A DNA stretch of 64,000 nucleotides, from contig NZ_BAAAFN010000007.1 in the NCBI RefSeq assembly GCF_039523555.1, forward strand, positions 50,149 through 114,148, in the 5' to 3' direction. Below, piece by piece: positions 36,124 to 44,808 of the stretch. The notes under the pieces were generated by a model. It made no database searches and was not told the DNA's origin. It saw only the letters and a list, made by a program, of their open reading frames with translations. Source of the stretch: Castellaniella daejeonensis. Its GTDB lineage: Bacteria; Pseudomonadota; Gammaproteobacteria; Burkholderiales; Burkholderiaceae_B. The first letter of the stretch is position 1, and the number at the start of each line of letters is the position of its first letter. Position numbers and translations under genes: made by a program.

Positions 36124-37401
36124 ATGACCGCAACCAGCCCCAGCAACTCCCCCGCCCGCACCCGCCTGATGCTCTGGTCGACCGGCGCATTCGTCCTGGC
36201 CGCCCTGCTCTACGGCGCATGGTGGCTGCTCTTCGCCGCCCATTACGAATCGACCGACGACGCCTACGTCCACGGCAACCTGGTGCAGGTCAGCGCCCAG
36301 ATTCCCGGCACGGTGGTGGCCATCGACGCCGAGGAAACCCAGGAAGTCTCCCAGGGCGCGCGCCTCGTGACCCTGGACGACAGCGACACCGGCCTGGCCC
36401 TGGCCCAGGCCGAGGCCGCCCTGGCCCAGACCGTGCGCCACACCCAGACCCTGTTCGTGCAGAACGACGCCCTGGCGGCCGATGTCGCCGTGGGCGAAGC
36501 CAACGTCGCGCAGGCCGAAACGCAGCTGAGCAAGGCACGCAACGATCTGCAGCGGCGCAATGCGCTGCGCGGCACCGGCGGCGTGAGCGGCGAAGAACTG
36601 CTGCATGCCCAGGTTGCCGTGAAGTCCGCCGAGGCAAGCCTGGCCCAGGCACGCGCAGGCCTGGCAGCCGCGCGCGCCAAGCTGGCCACGAACCAGGCCC
36701 TGACCCGGGGCAGTTCCGTGGCCACCCACCCCGACGTGCTGCAGGCAGCGGACCAGGTTCGCCAGGCCTGGCTGGCCAGCGTCCGCGCGCAGGTTCTGGC
36801 GCCGGTAGGCGGCATGGTCGCCCAGCGCTCCGTCCAGCTGGGGCAGCGCATCCAGCCGGGCGCGCCGCTGATGACCATCGTGCCGCTGGACAGCCTGTGG
36901 GTGGAAGCGAATTTCAAGGAAAACCAGCTCGACGCCATGCGACCCGGACAAAAGGCCACGCTGATCTCCGACCTGTACGGCAGCAAGACCGTCTATCACG
37001 GCACGGTCGTCGGCGTGGCCGCAGGCAGCGGCAGCGCCTTTGCCCTGCTGCCGGCCCAGAACGCCAGCGGCAACTGGATCAAGGTCATCCAGCGGGTGCC
37101 CGTGCGCATCCGCCTGGATCCGAAAGAGCTCCAGGCACATCCGCTGCGCGTGGGCCTGTCCATGACGGTCGAGGTCGACCTGTCCTCCACCCCCGAACAA
37201 GCCGACGGCAACGGACAGGACAACGGCGCCCGGGCGACCGGGCCCGCCCTGAGCACGCCGGTCTACGATCATGATGCGACCGAAATCGACGCCCGCATCC
37301 GCCAGATCATCCAGGACAACATCGGCGCGGCGGGTGAGCCTGGCCACGAAGGCGGGAATTCCTCCGGAGCGGCGGCGCGCAACGCCAAGGAGACGCAATG
37401 A
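36124..37401 (+). CDS. emrA: EmrA-type membrane fusion protein
   Basis: Periplasmic adaptor joining EmrB to the outer membrane factor. Seen: 425 residues; N-terminal TM about 18-40, lipoyl/barrel-sandwich domain halves flanking a long coiled-coil hairpin (about 95-215), and beta-barrel domain with APVGGMVAQRSVQLGQRI in the second lipoyl half. The signature ESTDDAYVHGN after the TM is typical of EmrA. The C-terminal 60 residues are a hydrophilic extension beyond the usual family end. The frame opens at 35998 inside the previous gene, but 36124 is the start that places the TM correctly. Stop overlaps the emrB start (ATGA). Confidence 0.94.
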   Translation: MTATSPSNSPARTRLMLWSTGAFVLAALLYGAWWLLFAAHYESTDDAYVHGNLVQVSAQIPGTVVAIDAEETQEVSQGARLVTLDDSDTGLALAQAEAALAQTVRHTQTLFVQNDALAADVAVGEANVAQAETQLSKARNDLQRRNALRGTGGVSGEELLHAQVAVKSAEASLAQARAGLAAARAKLATNQALTRGSSVATHPDVLQAADQVRQAWLASVRAQVLAPVGGMVAQRSVQLGQRIQPGAPLMTIVPLDSLWVEANFKENQLDAMRPGQKATLISDLYGSKTVYHGTVVGVAAGSGSAFALLPAQNASGNWIKVIQRVPVRIRLDPKELQAHPLRVGLSMTVEVDLSSTPEQADGNGQDNGARATGPALSTPVYDHDATEIDARIRQIIQDNIGAAGEPGHEGGNSSGAAARNAKETQ

Positions 37402-39023
37402 GCGCCACACCCGACACGCTGGACAACGGGGCGGAGCGGCAGCCGGACGGCGCGCCCGCCGCTCCGGCCCAGCCGCCCGCAGGGGGTTACCCCCCCCTGG
37501 AAGGCAGCGCTCGCACCTTCGGGACGATCGCCCTGTCGGCCGCCGTTTTCATGAATGTGCTGGATTCGTCCATCGCCAACGTCTCCATCCCGACCATCGC
37601 GGGCGACCTCGGAGTCAGCGCCACCCAGGGCACCTGGGTGATCACCTCGTTCGCCGTGGCCAACGCCATCACCGTGCCGCTCACCGGCTGGCTGACGCAG
37701 CGCTTCGGCCAGGTCCGCCTGTTCGTGCTGTCGGTCCTGATGTTCGTCATCAGTTCCTGGCTGTGCGGATTCGCGTGGTCACTGGAATCCCTGGTGTTCT
37801 TCCGCGTGCTGCAGGGCGCGGTGGCCGGCCCGATGATCCCGCTGTCACAGTCCCTGATGCTGGCCAGCTACCCCAGGGCCAAGGCCGGCATGGCATTGGC
37901 CCTCTGGTCCATGACCATCCTGGTCGGCCCGATCGCCGGACCGCTGCTGGGCGGCTGGATTTCGGACAATTACGCCTGGTCCTGGATCTTCTACATCAAC
38001 GTGCCGATCGGGCTGCTGGCCGGCTGGGCCTCGTGGCAGGTCTACAAATCTCGGGAATCGCGCCGCATCCACCTGCCCATCGACCGCATGGGACTGTTCC
38101 TGCTGGTCGTCTGGGTGGGCGCCCTGCAGCTGATGCTGGACAAGGGCAAGGAACTGGAATGGTTCGCCAGCCCGTTGATCTGCGTGCTGGCCGTGGTCAC
38201 GGCCGTGGCTTTCGTCTACTTCGTGATCTGGGAGCTGACCGCAGCGCATCCGGTGGTCGACCTGACGCTGTTCGCGCAGCGTAACTTCACCTCCGGCACC
38301 GTCGCCCTGTCGGTCGCCTATGGTGTGTTCTTCGGCACTGTCGTGCTGCTGCCCCTGTGGCTGCAGAACACCATGGGCTATACGGCCACCTGGGCGGGCG
38401 TGGCCTCGGCCCCGGTCGGCATCCTGGCCATCATCCTGTCGCCCATGGTGGGCAAGCTGCTCGCCCGCTACGACCCGCGGCCGATCGCCACGGTCGCCTT
38501 CCTGATCTTCGCCCTGATCAGCTACATGCGGGCCCAGTTCAACACCAGCGTCGATCTGTACACCGTGATGCTGCCCACTTTCATCCAGGGCGCGGCCATG
38601 GCCACGTTCTTCATCCCGCTGACGACGATCTCCCTGTCGGGCCTGAGCCCAGACCGGATCCCCGCCGCCGCCGGTCTGTCGAACTTCTTCCGCCTTGTAT
38701 GCGGGGCCTTCGGCACCTCGATCACCACCACGATCTGGGACAACCGCGCCACGCTGCATCACAGCCGTCTGACGGAAGTCGCCCTGCCCGGCGAACCGGC
38801 CTTCGACCACATCATGGGCGGGCTGCAGGGCCTGGGGCTGGACCCGCAGCGCGGTGCCAGCCTGCTGGACAGAGTGATCAATCAGCAGGCCTACACCATG
38901 TCGGCCACCGACATCTTCTATGCTTCGGCGCTGATCTTCCTGGTCCTCATCGGACTGATCTGGCTGGCCCATCCGAAGTCGGCTGCGCATGGTGGAGCGG
39001 GGGCCTCTGCAGGCGCGCACTGA
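37398..39023 (+). CDS. emrB: EmrB-type MFS drug efflux pump (DHA2 family)
   Basis: Proton-driven inner membrane exporter with 14 TM helices. Seen: 541 residues; a hydrophilic Pro/Ala-rich N-terminal tail of about 40 residues, then TM1 with motif D1-like MNVLDSSIANVSIPTIAGDL, motif A region GWLTQRFGQVR between TM2 and TM3, and motif C-like LVGPIAGPLLGGWI in TM5. Translation coupled to emrA by a 4-base overlap. The substrate set cannot be predicted. Last gene of the operon; tRNA-Asn follows 50 bp downstream. Confidence 0.95.
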   Translation: MSATPDTLDNGAERQPDGAPAAPAQPPAGGYPPLEGSARTFGTIALSAAVFMNVLDSSIANVSIPTIAGDLGVSATQGTWVITSFAVANAITVPLTGWLTQRFGQVRLFVLSVLMFVISSWLCGFAWSLESLVFFRVLQGAVAGPMIPLSQSLMLASYPRAKAGMALALWSMTILVGPIAGPLLGGWISDNYAWSWIFYINVPIGLLAGWASWQVYKSRESRRIHLPIDRMGLFLLVVWVGALQLMLDKGKELEWFASPLICVLAVVTAVAFVYFVIWELTAAHPVVDLTLFAQRNFTSGTVALSVAYGVFFGTVVLLPLWLQNTMGYTATWAGVASAPVGILAIILSPMVGKLLARYDPRPIATVAFLIFALISYMRAQFNTSVDLYTVMLPTFIQGAAMATFFIPLTTISLSGLSPDRIPAAAGLSNFFRLVCGAFGTSITTTIWDNRATLHHSRLTEVALPGEPAFDHIMGGLQGLGLDPQRGASLLDRVINQQAYTMSATDIFYASALIFLVLIGLIWLAHPKSAAHGGAGASAGAH

Positions 39024-39027
39024 GCCT

Positions 39028-39057
39028 TTGCGCACACACGAAAATTTATGCTATAGT
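39028..39057 (+). promoter_or_regulatory. Probable tRNA-Asn promoter
   Basis: TTGCGC (39028-39033) and TATAGT (39052-39057) are separated by 18 bp, and the tRNA begins 17 bp after the -10 box. The A/T-rich spacer and the absence of another start nearby support this sigma-70 type promoter. Confidence 0.6.
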
Positions 39058-39073
39058 TTCGCTTCTTCGCAGT

Positions 39074-39149
39074 TCCCCGATAGCTCAGTCGGTAGAGCGA
39101 CGGACTGTTAATCCGCAGGTCCCAGGTTCGAGCCCTGGTCGGGGAGCCA
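39074..39149 (+). tRNA. tRNA-Asn (anticodon GTT)
   Basis: 76 bases including the encoded CCA. Acceptor arms TCCCCGA (39074-39080) and TCGGGGA (39139-39145) pair fully; G is the discriminator base as in tRNA-Asn; the anticodon GTT is at 39107-39109, position 34-36; the T loop GGTTCGAGCC is normal. Confidence 0.98.
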
Positions 39150-39159
39150 AGAAATTCAA

Positions 39160-39187
39160 GGGTCCAGACGCAAGTCTGGGCCCTTTT
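39160..39187 (+). terminator. Intrinsic terminator of tRNA-Asn
   Basis: Ten-base arms 39160-39169 and 39174-39183 (one G-U pair) enclose the loop GCAA and are followed by TTTT. It lies ten bases past the tRNA end. Confidence 0.88.
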
Positions 39188-39529
39188 CATTTGCTCCTGT
39201 CCGATTGCTGCGATCTGCCCGAGACATCGGGTACCGCCTTTATGGCGCTGTCTGCCGCCCGCCGCAGAGCAGGCTATTTTCATCCTGCAAGACCACATCG
39301 ATCACACGGCTGACACGGGGGACTGACACGGGTTTTCGAGGATCGTTTCTGTTTCCATTCCAGTCTTTCGAGATTGAAAAGAAACGGCAGAAAACCAACC
39401 AGGCCCCGGGCGACCGCCTGACGGCCGAAGCCGTGACCGAAGCCGCTCGACAGATACATATGATTGCCATTGCAACCGCACCGCTGCCGCTGTACTGGCA
39501 AGATGCCCCCTATGACGTACAGCCTTTGA
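39188..39529. other. Gene-free stretch downstream of tRNA-Asn
   Basis: About 340 bp between the tRNA terminator and the XRE frame. It is noticeably lower in GC than its surroundings around 39330-39400. An open frame at 39205-39561 has composition and codon use unlike the neighbours and no family resemblance. I looked for a repeat of the tRNA 3' end that could mark an integrated element and did not find one. The promoter of the XRE gene, if functional, would lie here. Confidence 0.5.
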
Positions 39530-39766
39530 CTGCACGCCGAGGGAATCATAGACAGCAATAACTTCGGACAATGGGTACGCGCCCGCCGCCTGGCCAGAGG
39601 CTGGACCGGGCAGCAACTGGCTCGCCGGGCAGGGCTTTCTCAAAGCTGCATCAGCATGATCGAGCTCGGGGTGCGCTGTCCCACCCTGGACACCGCCACC
39701 CGGATCGCCAGGGCGCTGGGCGCGGACCTGTGGGAAGCGCTGCGGGAAATCCAGGATCCGGCCTGA
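39530..39766 (+). pseudogene. XRE-family helix-turn-helix protein without a normal start codon
   Basis: The frame is open from CTG at 39530, just after a TGA, to the TGA at 39764. From about 39560 it reads NFGQWVRARRLARGW, then a complete XRE helix-turn-helix (QQLARRAGLSQSCISMIELG) and a conserved tail ADLWEALREIQDPA, so the domain is intact. No ATG, GTG or TTG lies before the domain in this frame; the only candidates are CTG 39530, or ATA 39548 preceded by AGGG. The gene is either translated from a rare start codon or has lost its beginning. Ends 16 bp from hslR, convergent. Confidence 0.6.
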
Positions 39767-39782
39767 GGACGGTTCCCGGACT

Positions 39783-40166
39783 TCATCGCCCCCGCCACCG
39801 ATCCATCTGGCGCCGATCGCGCTTGGTCGGACGCCCTTCCTCGAAATCCCGGGCGGGCTCGGGCGCCAGGCGGCGCATTTCAGTAGCCCGTTCCCGTGCC
39901 GCCACGCTGTCGGGGGTTTCCTCGTACAGCAGCGCAGCCTGGGGCGCCGGCCCACGCACCAGGCTGAGCGCGCGAACCGCGACCTGCACCGGGGGACTCC
40001 CCGCCCGGCGCACCTCGATCAGGTCGCCCACGGCGATTTCCCGGGCAGGCTTGGCCGGCTGCCCGCCGACAAGCACCCTGCCGGCACCGATTTCATGCAC
40101 AGCCAGGCTGCGAGTCTTGAAGAAACGGGCAGCCCACAGCCATTTGTCCAGTCGCATCCGATCCAT
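39783..40166 (-). CDS. hslR: Hsp15-like S4-domain RNA-binding protein
   Basis: Known: Hsp15 binds free 50S subunits carrying nascent tRNA chains and helps recycle them after heat shock. Seen: 127 residues; S4 domain about 5-65 starting MRLDKWLWAARFFKTRSLA, with the GRVLVGGQPAKP turn; a basic, Arg-rich tail. Both length and order match HslR. ATG at 40166. It is divergent from the DUF488 gene with 112 bp between them. Confidence 0.92.
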   Translation of the reverse strand: MDRMRLDKWLWAARFFKTRSLAVHEIGAGRVLVGGQPAKPAREIAVGDLIEVRRAGSPPVQVAVRALSLVRGPAPQAALLYEETPDSVAARERATEMRRLAPEPARDFEEGRPTKRDRRQMDRWRGR

Positions 40167-40278
40167 CGCTCATCCATCCAGCCTGTACGCGGCCCCGGGG
40201 CCCGCTGCGTGCGGGAGAGACACCCGGAACATGCCGCCCGGCTTGTCCCCCGCCCCAGGTAGGGATTATCGTCGATCC

Positions 40279-40842
40279 ATGGCGAATCCACTCTATACCA
40301 TCGGCCACTCGACCAGAAGCCTGGACGATTTCATCACCCTGCTGGCCGGCGCCGGCATCGAGCGCCTGATCGACATCCGCACCGTGCCGCGCTCACGATC
40401 CAATCCTCAATTCAACCGCGACACCCTGCCCGCGGCGCTGGCTGTCCATGGCATCGCCTACGGGCACATGGCCGACCTGGGCGGACTGCGCGGCAAATCG
40501 AAGACCGTCCCGCCCGATGTCAACGGCTACTGGGAAAACGACAGCTTCCATCATTATGCGGACTACGCCCTTAGCGCAGCCTTCCGCCAGGGGCTGTCGG
40601 CGCTCATCGCACAGGGCCAGGCACAGCCCACCGCCATGATGTGCTCGGAATCGGTCTGGTGGCGCTGCCATCGGCGCATCGTCGCCGACCACCTGATCGC
40701 CCTGGGCATCCCCGTGTTTCACATCATGGGCGCGGGACGGCTCGACCCAGCCAATCTGACGCCAGGCGCCGTGATCCGTGACGACGGCACGGTCATGTAC
40801 CCCGGTCCGGCTGCGGCGGAGAATGCGACGGCTTCGCCCTGA
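40279..40842 (+). CDS. DUF488-family protein
   Basis: Function unknown. Seen: 187 residues; the family N-terminus YTIGHSTRSLDDF, LIDIRTVPRSRSNPQFN, the HMADLGGLRG segment and the conserved Cys-Glu motif MMCSESVWWRCHRRIVADHL. These residues are typical of the DUF488 domain, for which a nucleic acid or nuclease-like role has been suggested without proof. The frame is open far upstream (39571), but family similarity begins at the ATG 40279. No clear ribosome site. Confidence 0.85.
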   Translation: MANPLYTIGHSTRSLDDFITLLAGAGIERLIDIRTVPRSRSNPQFNRDTLPAALAVHGIAYGHMADLGGLRGKSKTVPPDVNGYWENDSFHHYADYALSAAFRQGLSALIAQGQAQPTAMMCSESVWWRCHRRIVADHLIALGIPVFHIMGAGRLDPANLTPGAVIRDDGTVMYPGPAAAENATASP

Positions 40843-41125
40843 CGCCGGGCCCCGTGGCGGCGGACCCGCGCAGGTGGCTGGAGCGCAAGCATTCAACTGG
40901 CCGTCAAGCTCGTAAACACCTGCATCCGCCTGCCGCCGAAGCCGCGGCCGAAATCCGCACCCGGACTGGTTCCATGCCTGCCCGGGCGGCAAGCGATGAA
41001 ATACGTCATTACACATGCCGGCCGGAACGCAAAGAACTTCCGTGCCGGCATGCAGCTCTGAGTTCCAGGTGGTCCGCCACCGGCCCGGACACAGGGGTGC
41101 CCGGGCGTTCTCAGGAGTTGATGTC

Positions 41126-41347
41126 ATGACGACACGTTCCCGCATTGCTTTCCTGGTTGCCTGCTCTGCTGCCGCTCTGGGCCTTGCAACGGCACCCTCT
41201 TTTGCCGCCGGAGCACCCGCCGCGCAATCCGCCTCGCAGCATGCCGGCAAGAAAATGTCCTCTCACCATGCCAAGTCGCCAGCCGGCCACGCCCAGGTGA
41301 CGAAGATGCACAAGAAGCAAGCCAAGCCCGGGAAAGCCGCGTCCTGA
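41126..41347 (+). CDS. Small secreted His/Lys-rich protein
   Basis: Not recognised. Seen: 73 residues; a clear Sec signal peptide (MTTRSRIAFLVACSAAALGL, cleavage likely after SFA, residue 27) and a mature part of about 45 residues made mostly of Ala, Gln, Ser, His, Lys with HAGKKMSSHHAKSP and KMHKKQAKPGK segments. AGGAG lies upstream of the ATG. Very basic and low in hydrophobics, so probably disordered in the periplasm. The gap 40843-41125 before it (283 bp) shows nothing else I can name. Confidence 0.6.
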   Translation: MTTRSRIAFLVACSAAALGLATAPSFAAGAPAAQSASQHAGKKMSSHHAKSPAGHAQVTKMHKKQAKPGKAAS

Positions 41348-41558
41348 TGCACCGGACCCGGCGCGCGGCCTGCCGCGCGCCCGGCCATGCCTCGGCGCCG
41401 CGGGCCATGCCCGCGGCGTTTTTCTTGCCCCGGACGGCGTGATGGCACGCGAAGCATGGTCCACGTCCATGCAGCGAAACGCGCCCCTTTTTCATACAGA
41501 CTGGCAGGGACTTCCGATACACTGGGTTTCTTTTCCGTTTTCCCTACCGACTCGCCGC

Positions 41559-42788
41559 ATGCATCCGCACCGCCACGCCCTGCACAACGAACTGCACGCC
41601 CGCCCCTCGATGTACTTCGACGCGCCGGCCCAGGTCTTCCACCTGGCCTTCCTGGACGAGCACGAGTCTGCGGAAACCATCGTTCGTTCGCTGTGCGACC
41701 GCCATGTCGCGCTGGCCGATCCCTCGCTGCCCCAGGGCGAATTCCCGGTGGGCGGCGCGCGGCTCAAGTGGGAGCGGCACACCGAATTCCTGACCCTGAC
41801 GCTGGTGCTGCCCGGCGCCCAGGCCACACCCTGGGCGGCTCTGCCACCCGTGCTGGCAGAAATCGCCGAAGCCCACAGCGCCCTGCTGATCAACGCCGAC
41901 CAGGTCTGCGTGGAATCCGAGTCCACCTGGCGGGGGACGGTCGACGACTATGGCTTCAAGGATCCGGTCGGCTCCAACCTGGATGGCGGCAAGGCCACCG
42001 TCTGGAGCGATCTGCGGCTGAACGGCAACGGACTGAACCGCATGCTGGTGCTCAACCGGCAGTTCGACGGCAGGCGGCTGGGCCGCATGGTCCGCCGCCT
42101 GCTGGAAGTCGAGACCTACCGCCTGATGGCATCCCTGACCCTGCCCGTCGCCCGCGCGCTGGGAACCGAACTGCGGCAATACGAACAAGAACTGGCTGCC
42201 CTGTCGGACGCCAATGCCCGGTCCGAACCCCAGGACATCAAGGCCCTGCTGGAACGCATCACCCGCCTGTCGGCCCGGATATCGCAGACCAGCGCCCGTA
42301 CGCGGCTGCGCTTCAGTGCCACCGAAGCCTATGCCCAGCTCGTCTTCGAGCGCATCGCAGAACTGCATGAAAGCCGCACCGGAGACTGCCAGCAGCTGGG
42401 CACATTCATCGCCCAGAGATTCCGTCCCACAGTGCGCTACTGCGCCTCCACCGACCAGCGCCTGAGCCGCATCGGCAGCGCCGTATCCCACCTGAGCAAC
42501 CTGCTGCAGGCCCGGGTCCAGGTCGAAATGGAAGAGCAGAACGGCCAGATCCTGAAGAACCTGAGCACCCGGGCCGAAACCCAGATCAAGATCCAGAAGG
42601 CGGTGGAAGGCCTGTCCATCATCGCCATCAGCTATTATCTGTTCAGCCTGTTCAAGCTGTTGTACCAGGGCGTGCTCACGCTGGGATTCGAACTGGCGCC
42701 CCGCACGGCCCTGCTGGCGGGCATGCCGCTGGCGGTACTGATCATCGGCACGATCGCCTATCGCATCCGCAACGCCCGGCGCCACTAA
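41559..42788 (+). CDS. DUF3422 membrane protein
   Basis: Function unknown. Seen: 409 residues; N-terminal conserved segment HALHNELHARPSMYFDAPA that gives the family its mark, a central mostly helical cytoplasmic part, and two C-terminal TM helices about 350-372 and 380-400. Start: the frame opens at 41439 with ATGs at 41439 and 41469, but conservation starts at the ATG 41559; the sequence just upstream (CGATACACTGG) looks like a promoter -10 region, which also supports the later start. It precedes the AI-2E-family gene by 24 bp, a likely two-gene operon. Confidence 0.82.
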   Translation: MHPHRHALHNELHARPSMYFDAPAQVFHLAFLDEHESAETIVRSLCDRHVALADPSLPQGEFPVGGARLKWERHTEFLTLTLVLPGAQATPWAALPPVLAEIAEAHSALLINADQVCVESESTWRGTVDDYGFKDPVGSNLDGGKATVWSDLRLNGNGLNRMLVLNRQFDGRRLGRMVRRLLEVETYRLMASLTLPVARALGTELRQYEQELAALSDANARSEPQDIKALLERITRLSARISQTSARTRLRFSATEAYAQLVFERIAELHESRTGDCQQLGTFIAQRFRPTVRYCASTDQRLSRIGSAVSHLSNLLQARVQVEMEEQNGQILKNLSTRAETQIKIQKAVEGLSIIAISYYLFSLFKLLYQGVLTLGFELAPRTALLAGMPLAVLIIGTIAYRIRNARRH

Positions 42789-42812
42789 CGCCCCCGACAC
42801 CACCTCACGACC

Positions 42813-43928
42813 ATGCCCACCCTGCACTTCCGCAGCTTCCTGCTGCTGCTGACCGCCATCTCGATCGCTTTCATCAGCATCCTGCTGCCCTTCTACGCGG
42901 CGATCTTCTGGGGCGGCGTGCTGGCGGTGATCTTCACCCCCCTGCACCGGCGCCTGCTGAGTCTGCTGGGGGGGCGCAGCCCCAACCTGGCGGCATTCCT
43001 GACGCTGCTGTGCATCACGCTGATCGTGATCCTGCCGATGCTGTTCATCGCCGCCTCGCTCGCCAACGAGGTCGCCGGGCTGTATACCCGCATCAATTCC
43101 GGTCAACTGAACCTGGGCGGCTACTACGAGCAGATCGTGGGCGCCCTGCCGCCGTCCGTGCACGGCTGGCTGGATTCCTTCGGCTTGGGCGATCTGCTCA
43201 GCATCCGCGAAAAGCTCTCCGCCGGCGCCCTGCAGGCCAGCCAGTTCCTGGCCAAGCAGGCGGTCAACATCGGCCAGAACACCTTCCAGTTCGTGGTCGG
43301 GCTGGGCATCATGCTGTACCTGCTGTTCTTCCTGCTGCGCGACGGTGCGATCATCGTGCCTCGGCTCAGGCGCCTGATCCCGCTCGAGGACTCGCACCGC
43401 CACGGCCTGTTCCAGAAATTCGCCACCGTGGTGCGCGCCACGGTAAAGGGCAACATCGTCATCGCCGCCACCCAGGGACTGCTGGGCGGCCTGATGTTTG
43501 CATTCCTGGGCATCCAGGGCGCCCTGTTCTGGGGCGTGACGATGGCATTCCTGTCCCTGCTGCCCGCCGTGGGTGCCTCGCTGATCTGGGTGCCGGTCGC
43601 CATCTACTTCCTGGTCACCGGGGCCCTGTGGCAAGGCATCGTCCTGATCCTGTTCGGCGTGCTGGTCATCGGCCTGCTGGACAACCTGCTGCGCCCCATA
43701 TTGGTGGGCAAGGACACCAAACTGCCCGACTACGTGGTCCTGATCTCCACCCTGGGAGGCCTGTCGGTCTTCGGCCTGAACGGCTTCGTCATCGGCCCGC
43801 TGTTTGCCGCACTGTTCATGGCCTGCTGGGATCTGTTTCCCGACGCCATCGCCCTGCACCAGCAAGGCCTGCACCAGGAAACCCGGCAATCCGAGGACGG
43901 CTCCCCGGGAATCAGGCCCACAGAATAG
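42813..43928 (+). CDS. AI-2E-family transporter (UPF0118)
   Basis: Inner membrane protein of the PerM/YdiK/TqsA family; members export autoinducer-2 or Na+/H+ but this protein's substrate is unknown. Seen: 371 residues; seven to eight TM helices, a large periplasmic loop about 90-150, the late motif LPAVGASLIWVPVAIYFLV and the family segment DNLLRPILVGKDTKLPDYVV. Cotranscription with the DUF3422 gene is likely. The 3' end overlaps the convergent MAPEG gene by 17 bases. Confidence 0.9.
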   Translation: MPTLHFRSFLLLLTAISIAFISILLPFYAAIFWGGVLAVIFTPLHRRLLSLLGGRSPNLAAFLTLLCITLIVILPMLFIAASLANEVAGLYTRINSGQLNLGGYYEQIVGALPPSVHGWLDSFGLGDLLSIREKLSAGALQASQFLAKQAVNIGQNTFQFVVGLGIMLYLLFFLLRDGAIIVPRLRRLIPLEDSHRHGLFQKFATVVRATVKGNIVIAATQGLLGGLMFAFLGIQGALFWGVTMAFLSLLPAVGASLIWVPVAIYFLVTGALWQGIVLILFGVLVIGLLDNLLRPILVGKDTKLPDYVVLISTLGGLSVFGLNGFVIGPLFAALFMACWDLFPDAIALHQQGLHQETRQSEDGSPGIRPTE

Positions 43929-44280
43929 CCAGGTTCGCCACCAGCGCGGCACTCCAGATGATCGAGCGCACCGTGCCGCACCCCAGGATGTAGGCCAGCA
44001 CATACAGCACCCGCAGGGCCACCCAGACGCCCATCAGACCCGCCAGGCGGCCTGGCTCGACCCCCGCGTACAAGGCATACAGCACGGCGGCATAGAAGAA
44101 AGGCAGGCCCTCGAACAGATTGGCCTGCGCCGCGTTGGCGCGTGCCCGCCATCCCTGCTGGGCGGCCAGCCAGGGCCGCGGGTCGTCGTTGTCGAACCGG
44201 CGACCACCGGCCTTGGCTGCGAGCGCCGCACCGTAGGGCAGCGCCGCCGCCGCCACCATCAATCCTTGCACCCAGCTCAT
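43912..44280 (-). CDS. MAPEG-family membrane protein
   Basis: Seen: 122 residues with four TM helices and the MAPEG pattern RANAAQANLFEGLPFFYAA in the second quarter, where Arg/Asn/Glu contribute to glutathione-type sites in eukaryotic members. Bacterial members of this size have no established substrate. It is convergent with, and overlaps, the AI-2E-family gene; both terminators must lie within coding DNA. Confidence 0.88.
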   Translation of the reverse strand: MSWVQGLMVAAAALPYGAALAAKAGGRRFDNDDPRPWLAAQQGWRARANAAQANLFEGLPFFYAAVLYALYAGVEPGRLAGLMGVWVALRVLYVLAYILGCGTVRSIIWSAALVANLAILWA

Positions 44281-44408
44281 TCCGGCCCCCTTTCTATCCG
44301 ATAGTCGACATGCGTATTATGACGGTGCAATGTGCAGGCAAGCGACGCCGGGACACAGCCCGGTCGATGCCTCGTCACGCACGGCCGCCAGGCCGCACGG
44401 TACGCTGC

Positions 44409-44436
44409 TTCAAAACCAGGAAAATTCATGTACAAT
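44409..44436 (+). promoter_or_regulatory. Possible tRNA-Thr promoter
   Basis: TACAAT at 44431-44436 is a good -10 box; TTCAAA at 44409-44414, 16 bp upstream, is a modest -35. It would give a leader of about 58 bases before the tRNA. Assigned from position and sequence only. Confidence 0.4.
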
Positions 44437-44500
44437 GGCTGGCTTTGGTGATGGGCGCTAATTGCGATCATCGGCCAATCGGCGGCACGCGGCCGCCGTC

Positions 44501-44576
44501 GCCGGCTTAGCTCAGTTGGTAGAGCAGCTCATTCGTAATGAGAAGGTCGGGGGTTCGACTCCTCTAGCCGGCACCA
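44501..44576 (+). tRNA. tRNA-Thr (anticodon CGT)
   Basis: 76 bases with encoded CCA. Acceptor arms GCCGGCT (44501-44507) and AGCCGGC (44566-44572) pair fully, discriminator A; anticodon CGT at 44534-44536; TTCG-type T loop (GGTTCGACTC). Reads ACG threonine codons. Confidence 0.98.
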
Positions 44577-44583
44577 ATTCACC

Positions 44584-44620
44584 CAGAAGGGCCTGTCCAT
44601 CCGGACAGGCCCTTCTGCTT
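44584..44620 (+). terminator. Intrinsic terminator of tRNA-Thr
   Basis: Perfect 15-bp arms 44584-44598 and 44603-44617 with loop ATCC, starting eight bases past the tRNA. The following CTTTCC is only weakly T-rich, but the stem is very strong. Confidence 0.82.
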
Positions 44621-44808
44621 TCCGGCAGGCGCAGCGGCAGGGACCATATTTCCGATGCCGGACACAGCAGCGGCGAATACCGCTTCTGGGGTTACGCTTC
44701 CGAATCCGCTAACATGGTCCGCATCGCCCGCCCATGGGCCGTCCGTTCATCCAACATCCCCGGGCGTCCGGGGCGGGCATTCGAACCCGCCCGACAAACG
44801 CACCCAGC

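Noticed and set aside
39074..39149. tRNA-Asn as attachment site of an integrated element
   Set aside because: No integrase gene and no second copy of the tRNA 3' end were found within the window.
39205..39561. Plus-strand frame of 118 codons after tRNA-Asn
   Set aside because: No ribosome site, no family resemblance, and composition unlike its neighbours; it also runs into the XRE domain in the wrong frame.
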